Below are positions 18,335-25,182 of a stretch of DNA of 40,394 bases, one piece after another; within the stretch, counting starts at the first letter, position 1, and each line of letters opens with the position of its first letter. Source of the stretch: a virus. Position numbers and translations under genes: made by a program. The stretch spans positions 1 through 40,394 of IMG/VR virus record IMGVR_UViG_3300042908_000401; one strand, written 5' to 3'. Below the pieces are notes generated by a model. It was not told the DNA's origin. It searched no databases and worked only from the letters and a program-made list of their open reading frames with translations.

Positions 18335-18784
18335 TCAGCGTCCTAAAAATTTCTTGACACGACCTTGCATCTGCTGTGGCATCATTCCGCCAAGATTTGG
18401 ACTGCCTGAAGCGTCTGATCCACCAAGAACCAAAGCCGAAGTTTTCTCTTTCGACTTATCGACACCTTGCGCGCCAGTCAGAATATTGGACGAAAAGCCT
18501 TTTGCTGCCGCAGATGCTTGTTTAATCATTGCATCGTTTGACGCATTAATGGCGTTTGTTTTTGTGGTTTCAATCAGTTTCTTTTGCTCTGCCGCAGCTT
18601 GCGCTTGTGCGGCGGCAGTTGCAGATGCTTGATTAGCGTCCTGAGTACTGGCGACAGAACTTGCAATAGCTTGTTGTGCAGTTGGACTTTGTGATACTGC
18701 CGTTCCAACAGCAGAAACTCCTTTTTGAATTTCTTTCGCTGCTGCTACCGTAGCTTTATAAAAATCTTTCCAAAAATCCGCCAT
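18335..18784 (-). CDS. Small virion-type protein with SSNILTG...KTSALVLGG motif (T7 gp7.3-like position)
   Basis: This 149-aa Ala/Gln-rich helical protein has the C-terminal block FSSNILTGAQGVDKSKEKTS followed by ALVLGG. The neighbour at 18796-19152 has a similar block, STSNVLYGSNYNKKDEKTS then SVLLGG. Similar RSSTILT...KLLG endings occur on small virion or tail-assembly proteins encoded near the portal in many podoviruses. It has a good AAAGGA ribosome binding site. The stop is one base before the portal start. Function is not known; a tail or head assembly factor is the best guess. Confidence 0.65.
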   Translation of the reverse strand: MADFWKDFYKATVAAAKEIQKGVSAVGTAVSQSPTAQQAIASSVASTQDANQASATAAAQAQAAAEQKKLIETTKTNAINASNDAMIKQASAAAKGFSSNILTGAQGVDKSKEKTSALVLGGSDASGSPNLGGMMPQQMQGRVKKFLGR

Positions 18785-18795
18785 GATGCGTTCCT

Positions 18796-19152
18796 TTAGC
18801 CGCCCAACAATACAGATGAAGTCTTTTCATCTTTCTTGTTGTAGTTTGATCCGTAAAGCACATTCGATGTCGATCCCTTCGACGCCAAGCGCGCTGCATT
18901 TCTGAGCGATTCATCTGCCGCAGCGAGATTATCTGCCTGCAACTGGTTCTGCGTTGCTTGTTGTTGTTGAACTGCTTGCTGCTGCATAGCCGCCGCGCTT
19001 TGAGTAGCGGCGTCATTATTAATCTGTGTCGCCACCTGATTAGCCGCGGCCATGCCCTGCGCCTGATATGCGGCGGACTGAGCGGCAGGAGTTGCGCGCC
19101 CAACTAACGGATTAACAATCGTTCGAAATATCTTGCCTAGATTAAAACCCAT
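18796..19152 (-). CDS. Small virion-type protein, paralogue of 18335-18784
   Basis: This 118-aa protein begins MGFNLGKIFRTIVNPLVG, then has a long Gln/Ala-rich coiled-coil-like segment (residues 25-85) and ends with STSNVLYGSNYNKKDEKTS and SVLLGG. The ending is shared with the next gene, so the two genes may come from duplication of a tail or head assembly factor. It lies between terminase and portal, and its ribosome binding site AAGG sits about 11 bases before the ATG. No enzymatic motif is seen. Confidence 0.6.
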   Translation of the reverse strand: MGFNLGKIFRTIVNPLVGRATPAAQSAAYQAQGMAAANQVATQINNDAATQSAAAMQQQAVQQQQATQNQLQADNLAAADESLRNAARLASKGSTSNVLYGSNYNKKDEKTSSVLLGG

Positions 19153-19218
19153 GACGCCAGCCCTTGAACCTAAGTCAAATAGGCTGTCAATATAACACCA
19201 CGTTACGAAATATGAAAC

Positions 19219-20769
19219 TTAAGAAAACAAACTGTAATCCACGTCTCGCGCCATCCTATTTCTGGCATTGTTACGAGAGCTTGGCGCGTCTATCCTCGCC
19301 ACAGGTTGCGCAAAAGTCAGCGCCAAGGCTTCGGCCAAATCGGGACTGGCCAATCCTCTCTGCTTCATATGATCCTTCCCCTCCAACTGTATCTTATTAG
19401 ACACAGGATGATAGGAATATTCGGGAGAAATTAGATCACTGAATAACTCTGTATCATTAGGGATCGTTCCTGTCATAAGCCATTCACGCAATCGACCCCA
19501 TATCTCAACTCTCTTATTATAATATGTATCTGAATCTGTCGGGCTGCTACCCATCTGCACTTCAACAACCCTATATCCCCACGCCTTCAAATTATCGACC
19601 ACACCCCCGCCAACACCATTCCCGTCCACAAAAATAGCAGAAGGCTTATGCTTGCCCGCTAAGTCCGCAACAATCCCCGCCAACTGAACCGTATCTATCC
19701 CTTTATACTTATGCCAAGGAATGATCGTCGCGTCCCTTCCTTTCCTAAACGCAATTACACTCCGATCCTCACCAAATCGCGCAACATCAACCCCCATCAA
19801 CAAAGGTGCGCCAGGATCAGGAATAACCTCACGGGTCTGCGCATTCAGCGCCGCATCTTTCCCAATAAACTGATTACTACCCTGATTAGGAAAATCCCCC
19901 TTTACCTCCACCCTGGCTTCGTCAGAGTCCTCCCCATACTGCGCAATAATCTTATCGAACGTCCCTCTGTCCGTTCCCTCCACAGTCCGCGAGTCAATAT
20001 TGCGCGTCCGCCAAAAATTCCTGTCTTTATGAAAACATTCAAAGAAAGCGCCCGAATTACGCCGGGGATTGGAAAATACAAACCAATATCTGTCCGGTAT
20101 TGGCTCCGTAAAAAACCCCTCCGATACTGTCCATATCGGTTTTGGAATACCCGACGCCTCATCAAAGATCAGCATAACCCCATGATGGTTATGAATACCC
20201 GCAAACGCATCTGGGTTCTCTTCACTCCACAACTGTCCGCTTGCATACCAATAACCCAAATCAATCTTCAAATCCCTTTTAACCGCTTCACCAAACCATT
20301 CCGCGGGTTTCAACGACATCGCCGTTGGCTCCCACCAATGCGCGTTAATCGCCAGCGCCGTCCATTTACCCAACTCAGCCATCGTTCTTGATCTAAGTTG
20401 TTGCTCCGTATTCGCCGTGATTATTGTCGTGCTACCAATCCGCGTCGTCATAAACCAAAGCGTCAGCATACTAACAAGGGCGCTTTTGCCAATGCCACGA
20501 CCACTGGCGTCGGCAGAGCGCCACATTTCCATCAGCTTGCGATTGGCGGTGCGCAACTCATTATTCTTTATATGCCGCGCCATTTCTTGCATCGTCTCAC
20601 GCTGCCAACCGCGTGGACCTTTCATATGTTCCAAAGGCGTATTGGGTTTGCCCCATGGAAACGCAAACAGAACGAAAGCCAGCGGGTCGTTGTATATTTG
20701 GGGGTCCCATAGTTCTACCATTAGCTGTTGTTCTTGGGCGGCGGTGTATAGCGCTTGTTGTTTAGCCAT
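19219..20769 (-). CDS. terL: Terminase large subunit
   Basis: This 516-aa protein is the ATPase-nuclease that packages DNA. The N-terminal ATPase has Walker A SGRGIGKSAL (residues 89-98), Walker B VMLIFDEASG (D203/E204), and the coupling motif VFSNP (231-235). The C-terminal RNase H-like nuclease has LLMGVDVARFGEDRSVIAF (D328) and IFVDGNGVGGGV (D382), with a further acidic residue expected near the C-terminus. The gene follows TerS after a 160-bp gap. Length and motif order are typical. The packaging type (cos or headful) cannot be set from sequence alone. Confidence 0.93.
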   Translation of the reverse strand: MAKQQALYTAAQEQQLMVELWDPQIYNDPLAFVLFAFPWGKPNTPLEHMKGPRGWQRETMQEMARHIKNNELRTANRKLMEMWRSADASGRGIGKSALVSMLTLWFMTTRIGSTTIITANTEQQLRSRTMAELGKWTALAINAHWWEPTAMSLKPAEWFGEAVKRDLKIDLGYWYASGQLWSEENPDAFAGIHNHHGVMLIFDEASGIPKPIWTVSEGFFTEPIPDRYWFVFSNPRRNSGAFFECFHKDRNFWRTRNIDSRTVEGTDRGTFDKIIAQYGEDSDEARVEVKGDFPNQGSNQFIGKDAALNAQTREVIPDPGAPLLMGVDVARFGEDRSVIAFRKGRDATIIPWHKYKGIDTVQLAGIVADLAGKHKPSAIFVDGNGVGGGVVDNLKAWGYRVVEVQMGSSPTDSDTYYNKRVEIWGRLREWLMTGTIPNDTELFSDLISPEYSYHPVSNKIQLEGKDHMKQRGLASPDLAEALALTFAQPVARIDAPSSRNNARNRMARDVDYSLFS

Positions 20770-20929
20770 GAGGGCACGGGTCCTTGATGTTGCTGTAAAT
20801 TAAATTTTAAAAAAATTTTTAAAAAATAAATCGCTGCTTCGTAGGGACCCCGTATAAAATTTCCGCCAGCAAATCCGGCCCCCACCCCCACCCCCAGGGC
20901 GCCACGCGATTTGAAAGGGGTAGGGGGTA
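20770..20929. other. Gene-free terS-terL spacer with G/C-run tracts
   Basis: No gene is seen. The spacer holds an A/T-rich stretch (about 20800-20830), three C5 runs at 20879-20895 and two G runs at 20917-20927. On the minus strand the C5 runs are G5-T-G5-T-G5, which can form quadruplex or triplex DNA. The location beside the terminase genes makes it a candidate packaging (cos or pac) region. This is speculation. Confidence 0.3.
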
Positions 20930-21436
20930 TTATGAGAAAATATCTGGCTGCTTCTCATTATCTACTGATTGCTTATCAGTTGATCGGCTATCAATAGCGC
21001 TTGTAATATCAATCATGTGTGAATCTATTACGTTTGACTGGTCGCTTATTGGTCGCAATCTTGCGCGCGCTTCAGCTAAAGTTGCGCCAATGTCTATTGT
21101 TTGCGTAACGTTTAAGTCTATTCGCTCGCCGTATTTCGACGCATACAATTTTGATGCAGTCCATTTGCGTATATCTATTTGATTTCTCGCTTTTGAAGGA
21201 TCAACATCAGAATCAGCGATTTCGATTGCATCATCAGCTATCAAATCCGCCTTTAATTCTAGTGCGCGAGCATAAGCGACGGCCGCCGCTTTATCACCTT
21301 GAAGGGCATAATTAAAATTCTGTGGGGTCATACCAAATTTTTTAACAGCGTTACGTAATGTAAGACCGTCTAAAATAGCGTCAATTACGCCATATATTTT
21401 TTCGCTGTCTTTTGATGCTGGAACTTTGTTTATCAT
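20930..21436 (-). CDS. terS: Terminase small subunit
   Basis: This protein starts MINKVPASKDSEKIYGVIDAI at the ATG at 21436 (168 aa; an in-frame TTG at 21460 is less likely). Residues 15-50 include an HTH-like segment LTLRNAVKKFGMTPQNFNYAL, and residues 60-110 contain the sequence ADLIADDAIEIADSDVDPSKARNQIDIRKWTASKLYASKYGERI (key words ADDAIEIAD, RNQIDIRKW, KYGER), typical of Sf6-type phage small terminase proteins that bind the packaging site. The C-terminal tail is low complexity and polar. It lies just upstream of terL in the same orientation. Confidence 0.82.
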   Translation of the reverse strand: MINKVPASKDSEKIYGVIDAILDGLTLRNAVKKFGMTPQNFNYALQGDKAAAVAYARALELKADLIADDAIEIADSDVDPSKARNQIDIRKWTASKLYASKYGERIDLNVTQTIDIGATLAEARARLRPISDQSNVIDSHMIDITSAIDSRSTDKQSVDNEKQPDIFS

Positions 21437-21460
21437 GTTGCACAAATAACACAGTAACAA

Positions 21461-21556
21461 AAAAGACGAAAGAATTTTATATTAGTTGTTGCGTAAAACG
21501 TAACATGTGATAGTTTTAGATCATAGCAAATCACGCAAACACACAAGGGGCTAATT
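21461..21556. promoter_or_regulatory. Divergent promoter region: late operon (minus) and accessory genes (plus)
   Basis: This gap lies between terS (minus) and the 35-aa ORF (plus). On the minus strand a TAATATAAAAT box near 21480 is a good -10 candidate for the late operon. On the plus strand GTTGCGTAAAACGTAACATGT (split here: GTTGCGTAAAACG and TAACATGT) at about 21486-21506 resembles the element before the Cro-like gene at 24159-24179. The GTAACA half-site is shared with the lysogeny region, so the phage repressor may act here also. Confidence 0.45.
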
Positions 21557-21664
21557 ATGAATAACGATATAACAAACGAAAGAGTGGAAAAAATAGGGGT
21601 CATTCTAGGAATTGCATTCTTAGCAATCGCCGCTTGCGCCGCTCCTATACTTTTATTTGCTTAA
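21557..21664 (+). CDS. 35-aa single-pass membrane peptide, uncharacterised
   Basis: ATG at 21557 follows an AAGGGG ribosome binding site. The peptide begins MNNDITNERVEKIGVI and then has a hydrophobic helix LGIAFLAIAACAAPILLFA ending at the C-terminus. It is too short to class. It could be a small holin-like, regulatory or exclusion peptide. Its position before the DUF7249-like gene and the preserved ribosome binding site support expression. Confidence 0.5.
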   Translation: MNNDITNERVEKIGVILGIAFLAIAACAAPILLFA

Positions 21665-21666
21665 AC

Positions 21667-21703
21667 TGGTGTGAAAAACGTAACAACCCTAAATTATGGA
21701 GCC
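21667..21703 (+). repeat. Repeated leader/regulatory element, copy 1
   Basis: The 25-base element TGGTGTGAAAAACGTAACAA plus CCCTA occupies 21667-21691 and occurs again at exactly 800 bp distance (22467-22491). Both copies lie 17-18 bases before a start codon and are followed by TGGAGCC as the ribosome binding site. It shares GTAACA with operator-like sites of the repressor region. It is likely a promoter or operator for the two accessory transcription units. Confidence 0.55.
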
Positions 21704-21708
21704 ATAAA

Positions 21709-21996
21709 ATGACAAACACAGATTACAACGGCTGGACTAACTATGCCACTTGGCGAGTTAATCTAGAAATATTTGACGGATTTGACCCGCATGACTGGTG
21801 GCAGGGTTCTTTTAAGGATGCGTATGATTTAGGACGCGCGCTTAAACATCACGTTGAAGACGTATTAGAGCACGAAACAGGAAACGCGGAAGGCTTGGCG
21901 TTTTCATACGCAATGGCGTTTTTGTCTGATGTTAATTGGACAGAGATTGCACAACACATAATCAAAGATAATTTAGATTTAGGAGAGGGCAAATGA
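21709..21996 (+). CDS. DUF7249-like protein, uncharacterised
   Basis: The ATG at 21709, 7 bases after GGAG, gives a 95-aa protein MTNTDYNGWTNYATWRVNLEIFDGFD (first 20: key words YNGWTNYATWRVNLEIFD). This start motif is common to small proteins of plasmids and phages grouped as DUF7249, for which no function is established. The rest is acidic and helical. The start at 21634 in the same frame is rejected because the ribosome binding site and family start support 21709. The stop overlaps the next gene by four bases (ATGA). Confidence 0.65.
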   Translation: MTNTDYNGWTNYATWRVNLEIFDGFDPHDWWQGSFKDAYDLGRALKHHVEDVLEHETGNAEGLAFSYAMAFLSDVNWTEIAQHIIKDNLDLGEGK

Positions 21997-22454
21997 AATC
22001 ACTTGAAAAATGGACTCGCCCAGATTCCTACATGGGCGCAGAATGGCCAGAATATTTTGTGTTTTTGGGCCAGCATAGAGACAGCGACAGTTTGTCCCGG
22101 TCGAATTTTATTTGCGGGTTAGAAAAAATCGGCGGGGAAAGTGACACAGTGCATATAGTCCATGAAAGTCATTGGGCCGTGGGGTGGGTTGAATGGATTG
22201 CAATCCACGAAAGCGACAGTCAGGCGCTCGAAAAGGCTAATGAGATTATGCGCCGGTTAGACGGCTATCCAGTCGTAAACGAAGACCATTGGTCGGAATT
22301 AGAATGGAACGAAGCATGCGAATATTGGGAAAGATTATCAGTCCGCGATAGGGCCGAATATTGCCAACGGGCTGGCTTATCAATATTCGCCGCGCGTCGC
22401 GATTACATGCCAAGTGACGACAGCGGAATGTTGATGGAATTATTGCGCGGGTAA
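21993..22454 (+). CDS. Accessory phage protein, uncharacterised
   Basis: This 153-aa protein begins MKSLEKWTRPDSYMGAEWPE and contains the segments YFVFLGQHRDSDSLSRSNF, WVEWIAIHESD and LDGYPVVNEDHWSELEWNEACEYWERLS. Proteins with the WVEWI and YPVVNEDHWSELE pattern are widespread in phages and plasmids but have no assigned function. It is coupled by ATGA overlap to the DUF7249-like gene. It may be an anti-host or anti-defence factor expressed early, but there is no direct evidence. Confidence 0.6.
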   Translation: MKSLEKWTRPDSYMGAEWPEYFVFLGQHRDSDSLSRSNFICGLEKIGGESDTVHIVHESHWAVGWVEWIAIHESDSQALEKANEIMRRLDGYPVVNEDHWSELEWNEACEYWERLSVRDRAEYCQRAGLSIFAARRDYMPSDDSGMLMELLRG

Positions 22455-22466
22455 TTTTGCCCGCAA

Positions 22467-22502
22467 TGGTGTGAAAAACGTAACAACCCTACATTTGGAG
22501 CC
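22467..22502 (+). repeat. Repeated leader/regulatory element, copy 2
   Basis: This is the second exact copy (22467-22491) of the 25-base element also found at 21667-21691, followed by TTGGAGCC and the ATG at 22509. The conservation over a non-coding stretch suggests selection, for example for a promoter with a repressor half-site GTAACA. Confidence 0.55.
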
Positions 22503-22508
22503 AAGCCA

Positions 22509-22850
22509 ATGTCCTATTATTTTGATCAAGTTTGGTCTTTCAAGACCGCTCGCTTTTCTTTAGACCTTTCTTTTGGTCCCGAAATTGACCCGCCTGACTG
22601 GGATTTTGAATCGGAAGACGAAAGGGCTGAACTATTCGAAAAAATCAATGATGGGCGCTTGCTCTATTTTTGCGCCCGTTGGCGGGTAAAACTAGACGGC
22701 GCAACAATCGCGGAAAACTATCTAGGTCAATGCTGCTATGAAAGCGCCGCAGATTTTATGAAAGACGGCTATCATAGAGACATGCTGGCAGAGACAATAC
22801 GCGAAGCGCGTCAGTCTCTAGCCAAGCGCCCGCGACTAAGAGCCGCCTGA
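22509..22850 (+). CDS. Accessory protein, uncharacterised
   Basis: This 113-aa protein starts MSYYFDQVWSFKTARFSLDLSF and is acidic in the first half (DPPDWDFESEDERAELFEKI) and basic at the C-terminus. The family resembles small phage proteins of unknown role encoded near regulators. It follows the second copy of the repeated leader and is followed by a strong rho-independent terminator at 22864-22890. Confidence 0.55.
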   Translation: MSYYFDQVWSFKTARFSLDLSFGPEIDPPDWDFESEDERAELFEKINDGRLLYFCARWRVKLDGATIAENYLGQCCYESAADFMKDGYHRDMLAETIREARQSLAKRPRLRAA

Positions 22851-22863
22851 TAATCAGCAATTA

Positions 22864-22890
22864 AAAAGCGCGGATTTAGCCCGCGCTTTT
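22864..22890 (+). terminator. Rho-independent terminator
   Basis: Perfect 10-bp stem AAAAGCGCGG / CCGCGCTTTT with a seven-base loop, followed by ATTTTG. It lies 13 bases after the stop of the 113-aa gene and closes the accessory transcription unit before the AT-rich candidate origin. The flanking A and T runs mean it may work on both strands. Confidence 0.8.
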
Positions 22891-22968
22891 ATTTTGCCCG
22901 ATAAAAATTCACGCAACTTTACGCCCATCAAAGCGAAAGGGCTATTAGTAAACGCTAGTAAACTAAAA

Positions 22969-23255
22969 GGTGGAATGGTGGAATGAAGGTGGAATATTTT
23001 TTATCTATATATATCAATATATTATATATATATATTCTACTATTCTATATATTCCAGTATAAAATAAACATCATATATAAAAATAAAACGTCATACACTG
23101 TAACAACTATTAGTTGTTACGATTTGTGCTTTAAAAATTTCCTATAGCTAACTGGCCTCGAAAACAGTGGAATAGGTGGAATGTCGGAATATTTAGCCAA
23201 TATCAATAAGTTAAAAACATTCCACTTCAGCAATTATTCCACCTTGAAGTGGAAT
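22969..23255. other. Candidate replication origin: [A/G]GTGGAAT iterons around AT-rich core
   Basis: No gene is seen from 22851 to 23308. Eight copies of [A/G]GTGGAAT occur: direct at 22969-22976, 22977-22984, 22988-22995, 23166-23173, 23175-23182 and 23248-23255, and inverted at 23219-23226 and 23236-23243. Between the two clusters lies an extreme AT-rich block (about 22996-23095) of alternating TA. This iteron plus unwinding-element design is typical of replication origins. The phage has its own primase-helicase and DNA polymerase. The alternative is a binding array for a transcription or partition factor. Confidence 0.6.
23100..23120. promoter_or_regulatory. Perfect 10-bp palindrome (operator candidate)
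   Basis: The arms GTAACAACTA and TAGTTGTTAC are perfect inverted repeats around one T. The GTAACA half-site is shared with the divergent regulatory region (24022-24034) and with the leaders at 21.67 and 22.47 kb. It is a plausible binding site for the CI-like repressor or an origin-binding protein. No nearby gene starts here, so a role in origin control is possible. Confidence 0.45.
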
Positions 23256-23308
23256 AACAACTTTACGCTCATTAAATAATGAATCTAAATTATTTTAAAT
23301 TATTTCAT

Positions 23309-23944
23309 TTAATTAGCCGGTTTCATCCAAATAATAGGTGACGCGCTTTTTAATTCGCTAATTTCTTCTTTGTTACATGTAAAATCAAGCAACTTATATT
23401 GCTTGGCTCTGCCAGTCGCTTGAACGTGACGCAACAATTTACGCCCATCATCAGTTTCAACGATGCAAAGACTGCCAACAGTCTTGTCGTGAACATAGCC
23501 TTGGGGGGCGTAATACAACAGCCAGCCATTTAAAGGCCCCATGTCCAACAGGCGCAGGGCAATCGTGTCGTCACCCGCTCTAGCTGGTCTAGTCACGCGG
23601 CGTTCAGTGGCGGATGCGGTTCCGCCTCTCTTCACAACGCCACTCTCATCGACATAGCCAACGACAGCCACATAAGGCGAGCGCTTAACGTCGCTCTTCT
23701 CATATCTAGATATGGGAGAAGTGGCGGCGGCTCTCTTTAAAATATCCTCGACAGGAACGCGCAAAATCTTGGCCAACCTACCGGCTTCTTCAGCCCGTAT
23801 GTTACGTTGCCCATTAATGATGCGTGAAACATCAGGACCATTCATATCCATAAGAGCGGCAAGGCTTCTATAAGTTAGATCACGTTCCTCTAATTTATTT
23901 TGAAACCATCTTTTGTTGCGCTCTGTTTCGTCCAGCCCGACCAT
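23309..23944 (-). CDS. CI-like lysogeny repressor (HTH plus S24-like C-terminus)
   Basis: This 211-aa protein has an XRE-type HTH at residues 20-70 (LTYRSLAALMDMNGPDVSRIINGQRNIRAEEAGRLAKIL; key words SLAALM, PDVSRI and EEAGRLAKIL) and a C-terminal region with a SH3-like S24-type fold signature. The usual S24 Ser/Lys catalytic pair is not obvious, so the repressor may not cleave itself. It faces the Cro-like gene across a 282-bp gap with palindromic TGTTACAGTAACA. This is the arrangement of a phage switch. It has a good GAAAGAG ribosome binding site, five bases before ATG. A C10 tract lies about 29 bases upstream of the start. Confidence 0.85.
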   Translation of the reverse strand: MVGLDETERNKRWFQNKLEERDLTYRSLAALMDMNGPDVSRIINGQRNIRAEEAGRLAKILRVPVEDILKRAAATSPISRYEKSDVKRSPYVAVVGYVDESGVVKRGGTASATERRVTRPARAGDDTIALRLLDMGPLNGWLLYYAPQGYVHDKTVGSLCIVETDDGRKLLRHVQATGRAKQYKLLDFTCNKEEISELKSASPIIWMKPAN

Positions 23945-24226
23945 GTTTACTCTTTCTTAACGAATTTATGGTGGGGGGGGGGCTGCTCGAAGAGAAAAGC
24001 CCTAACCCCTGCATTCGACTCTGTTACAGTAACACACCTTGATAGAGAAAACACAACAAAAATTAACGCGCGTTAAAAAGAATTAACCTTTTAGTATCCA
24101 TTTTGGCCAAATCGCGCATTTTTCCACATCAAGTGTAGGTATTTCTACTTGCGCTTTGTTGCAAAAACTGTAACATGTTTCGCATATTAACTATGATTCC
24201 TCATTTAGATTGAAGGTTCCGCAACG
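23945..24226. promoter_or_regulatory. Divergent lysogeny-switch control region
   Basis: This gap lies between the repressor and Cro-like genes. It contains a G10 run at 23973-23982 (C10 on the repressor strand), the palindrome TGTTACAGTAACA at 24022-24034 as operator candidate, and a plus-strand TTGCAA (24160) with an 18-base spacer and CATATT as a possible -35/-10 pair for the early operon. TGTAACATG lies inside that spacer, so repressor binding could block it. The ribosome binding site before 24227 is AAGG. Confidence 0.5.
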
Positions 24227-24634
24227 ATGCCGCGCGCAAGAAATCATGGGCAATTTGGATGCCCGACCTATGATCAAGCCAGAAAAATTGTTTCGCGCTT
24301 TGGCGGGGAAAGAAATTTAGCATTACTTATCGGATGTAACAGAATTAGCGTTTACCGCTGGTCCTATGCTCGCCCTTATGGGAGCGATGGACTGATCCCA
24401 ACAGCCCAAATTGACCGCATTAAAGACATTGCCCGGAGTGAGGGGATTGTCCTGACCGCGCAAGATTGGGAACCAAAACGAATCACTTATGACGACGCCC
24501 AACTCGCCGCGGTTAAGCAGGCTGCGGAGAAGGCCAAAGAACAGGCGGCGCAACGGGCGCTTGAGCGCGCAACTTTACGCCAAGACATAAACATAGCTGA
24601 AGAGACAGCCCTCGCACTTGCGGCAATCCTTTAA
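24227..24634 (+). CDS. Cro-like/HTH early regulator
   Basis: This 135-aa protein has a predicted HTH at residues 20-60 (IVSRFGGERNLALLIGCNRISVYRWSYARPYGSDGLIPTAQIDRIKDIA; key parts GGERNLALLIG, RISVYRW and IPTAQID). The GIVLTAQDWEP region is typical of regulators of this type in alphaproteobacterial prophages. The C-terminal half is a coiled-coil Ala/Glu/Arg-rich segment. It is the first gene of the plus-strand early operon and faces the repressor gene. Its stop overlaps the RuvC-like gene start. It may play Cro or CII roles, which is inference. Confidence 0.7.
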   Translation: MPRARNHGQFGCPTYDQARKIVSRFGGERNLALLIGCNRISVYRWSYARPYGSDGLIPTAQIDRIKDIARSEGIVLTAQDWEPKRITYDDAQLAAVKQAAEKAKEQAAQRALERATLRQDINIAEETALALAAIL

Positions 24635-25182
24635 TGGTTGCGTTGACGGCTTCAACCCCTTTGCGCGTTTTGGGCGTCGATCCTGGCCTTATGGGCGGAT
24701 GGGCGGTTGTTGACGCCAACGGCAATCTGTTTTCCGCAGGGTCGTTTCCGACGCATATAGTAAAAAAGAATGGAAAGAAGTCTTTACAGATTGATGGGCC
24801 AAACTTAGCGGCCATCCTAGACTTAACATCTAGCACTCACGCATTTGTTGAGAATGTCAGTAGCCGCCCCCGCCAGCAAGGGCAGTTTCAGTTTGGGGTG
24901 AATACGGGGATCATTCACGGCATTTTACATGCGTTGAACGTATCCTTGCACAAAGTATCGCCCGCCAGTTGGAAAGCCGTTTACGGGATTAAGCGGGCAG
25001 ACGATCAATCGAAAGCCGAAACAAAGACGCATGCTCGAAAGATCGCCGCGTCATTGTATCCGCAACACGCAAAACTATTCAGCCGCGTAAAAGATGATGG
25101 CGTTGCAGAGGCTACGCTCATTGCTCTCTACGGTTTGAACATGATTACAACGCCAACCGCAGGGGGAAGGGATGGGAACTAA
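24634..25182 (+). CDS. RuvC-like Holliday junction resolvase
   Basis: This 182-aa protein shows the RNase H-like RuvC fold: VLGVDPGLMGGWAVVD (D16) at the N-terminus, then FVENVSSRPRQG with the conserved Glu near residue 72, and DDGVAEATLIALYGL with Asp near residues 153-154. These are the metal-binding acids of RuvC-type junction-resolving nucleases. It likely trims branched DNA in replication or before packaging, or in recombination. It starts at TAATG overlapping the Cro-like stop and overlaps the next gene by 11 bases. Confidence 0.85.
   Translation: MVALTASTPLRVLGVDPGLMGGWAVVDANGNLFSAGSFPTHIVKKNGKKSLQIDGPNLAAILDLTSSTHAFVENVSSRPRQQGQFQFGVNTGIIHGILHALNVSLHKVSPASWKAVYGIKRADDQSKAETKTHARKIAASLYPQHAKLFSRVKDDGVAEATLIALYGLNMITTPTAGGRDGN

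Noticed and set aside
19711-20391. 226-aa open frame on the plus strand opposite terL
   Set aside because: It is antisense to the strongly supported terminase gene, rich in Arg/Pro/Ile as expected for a shadow frame, and has no recognisable domain or clear ribosome site.
20930-21005. Short plus-strand frame starting ATGAGAAAATATCTGG near 20932
   Set aside because: It is a 21-codon frame antisense to the terS C-terminus and has no family or conserved feature; the G-rich tract before it only imitates a ribosome site.
23309-23944. Self-cleaving LexA/CI-type repressor
   Set aside because: An S24-like C-terminal domain is suggested, but I could not identify the Ser and Lys catalytic residues or an Ala-Gly cleavage site, so autocleavage is not claimed.
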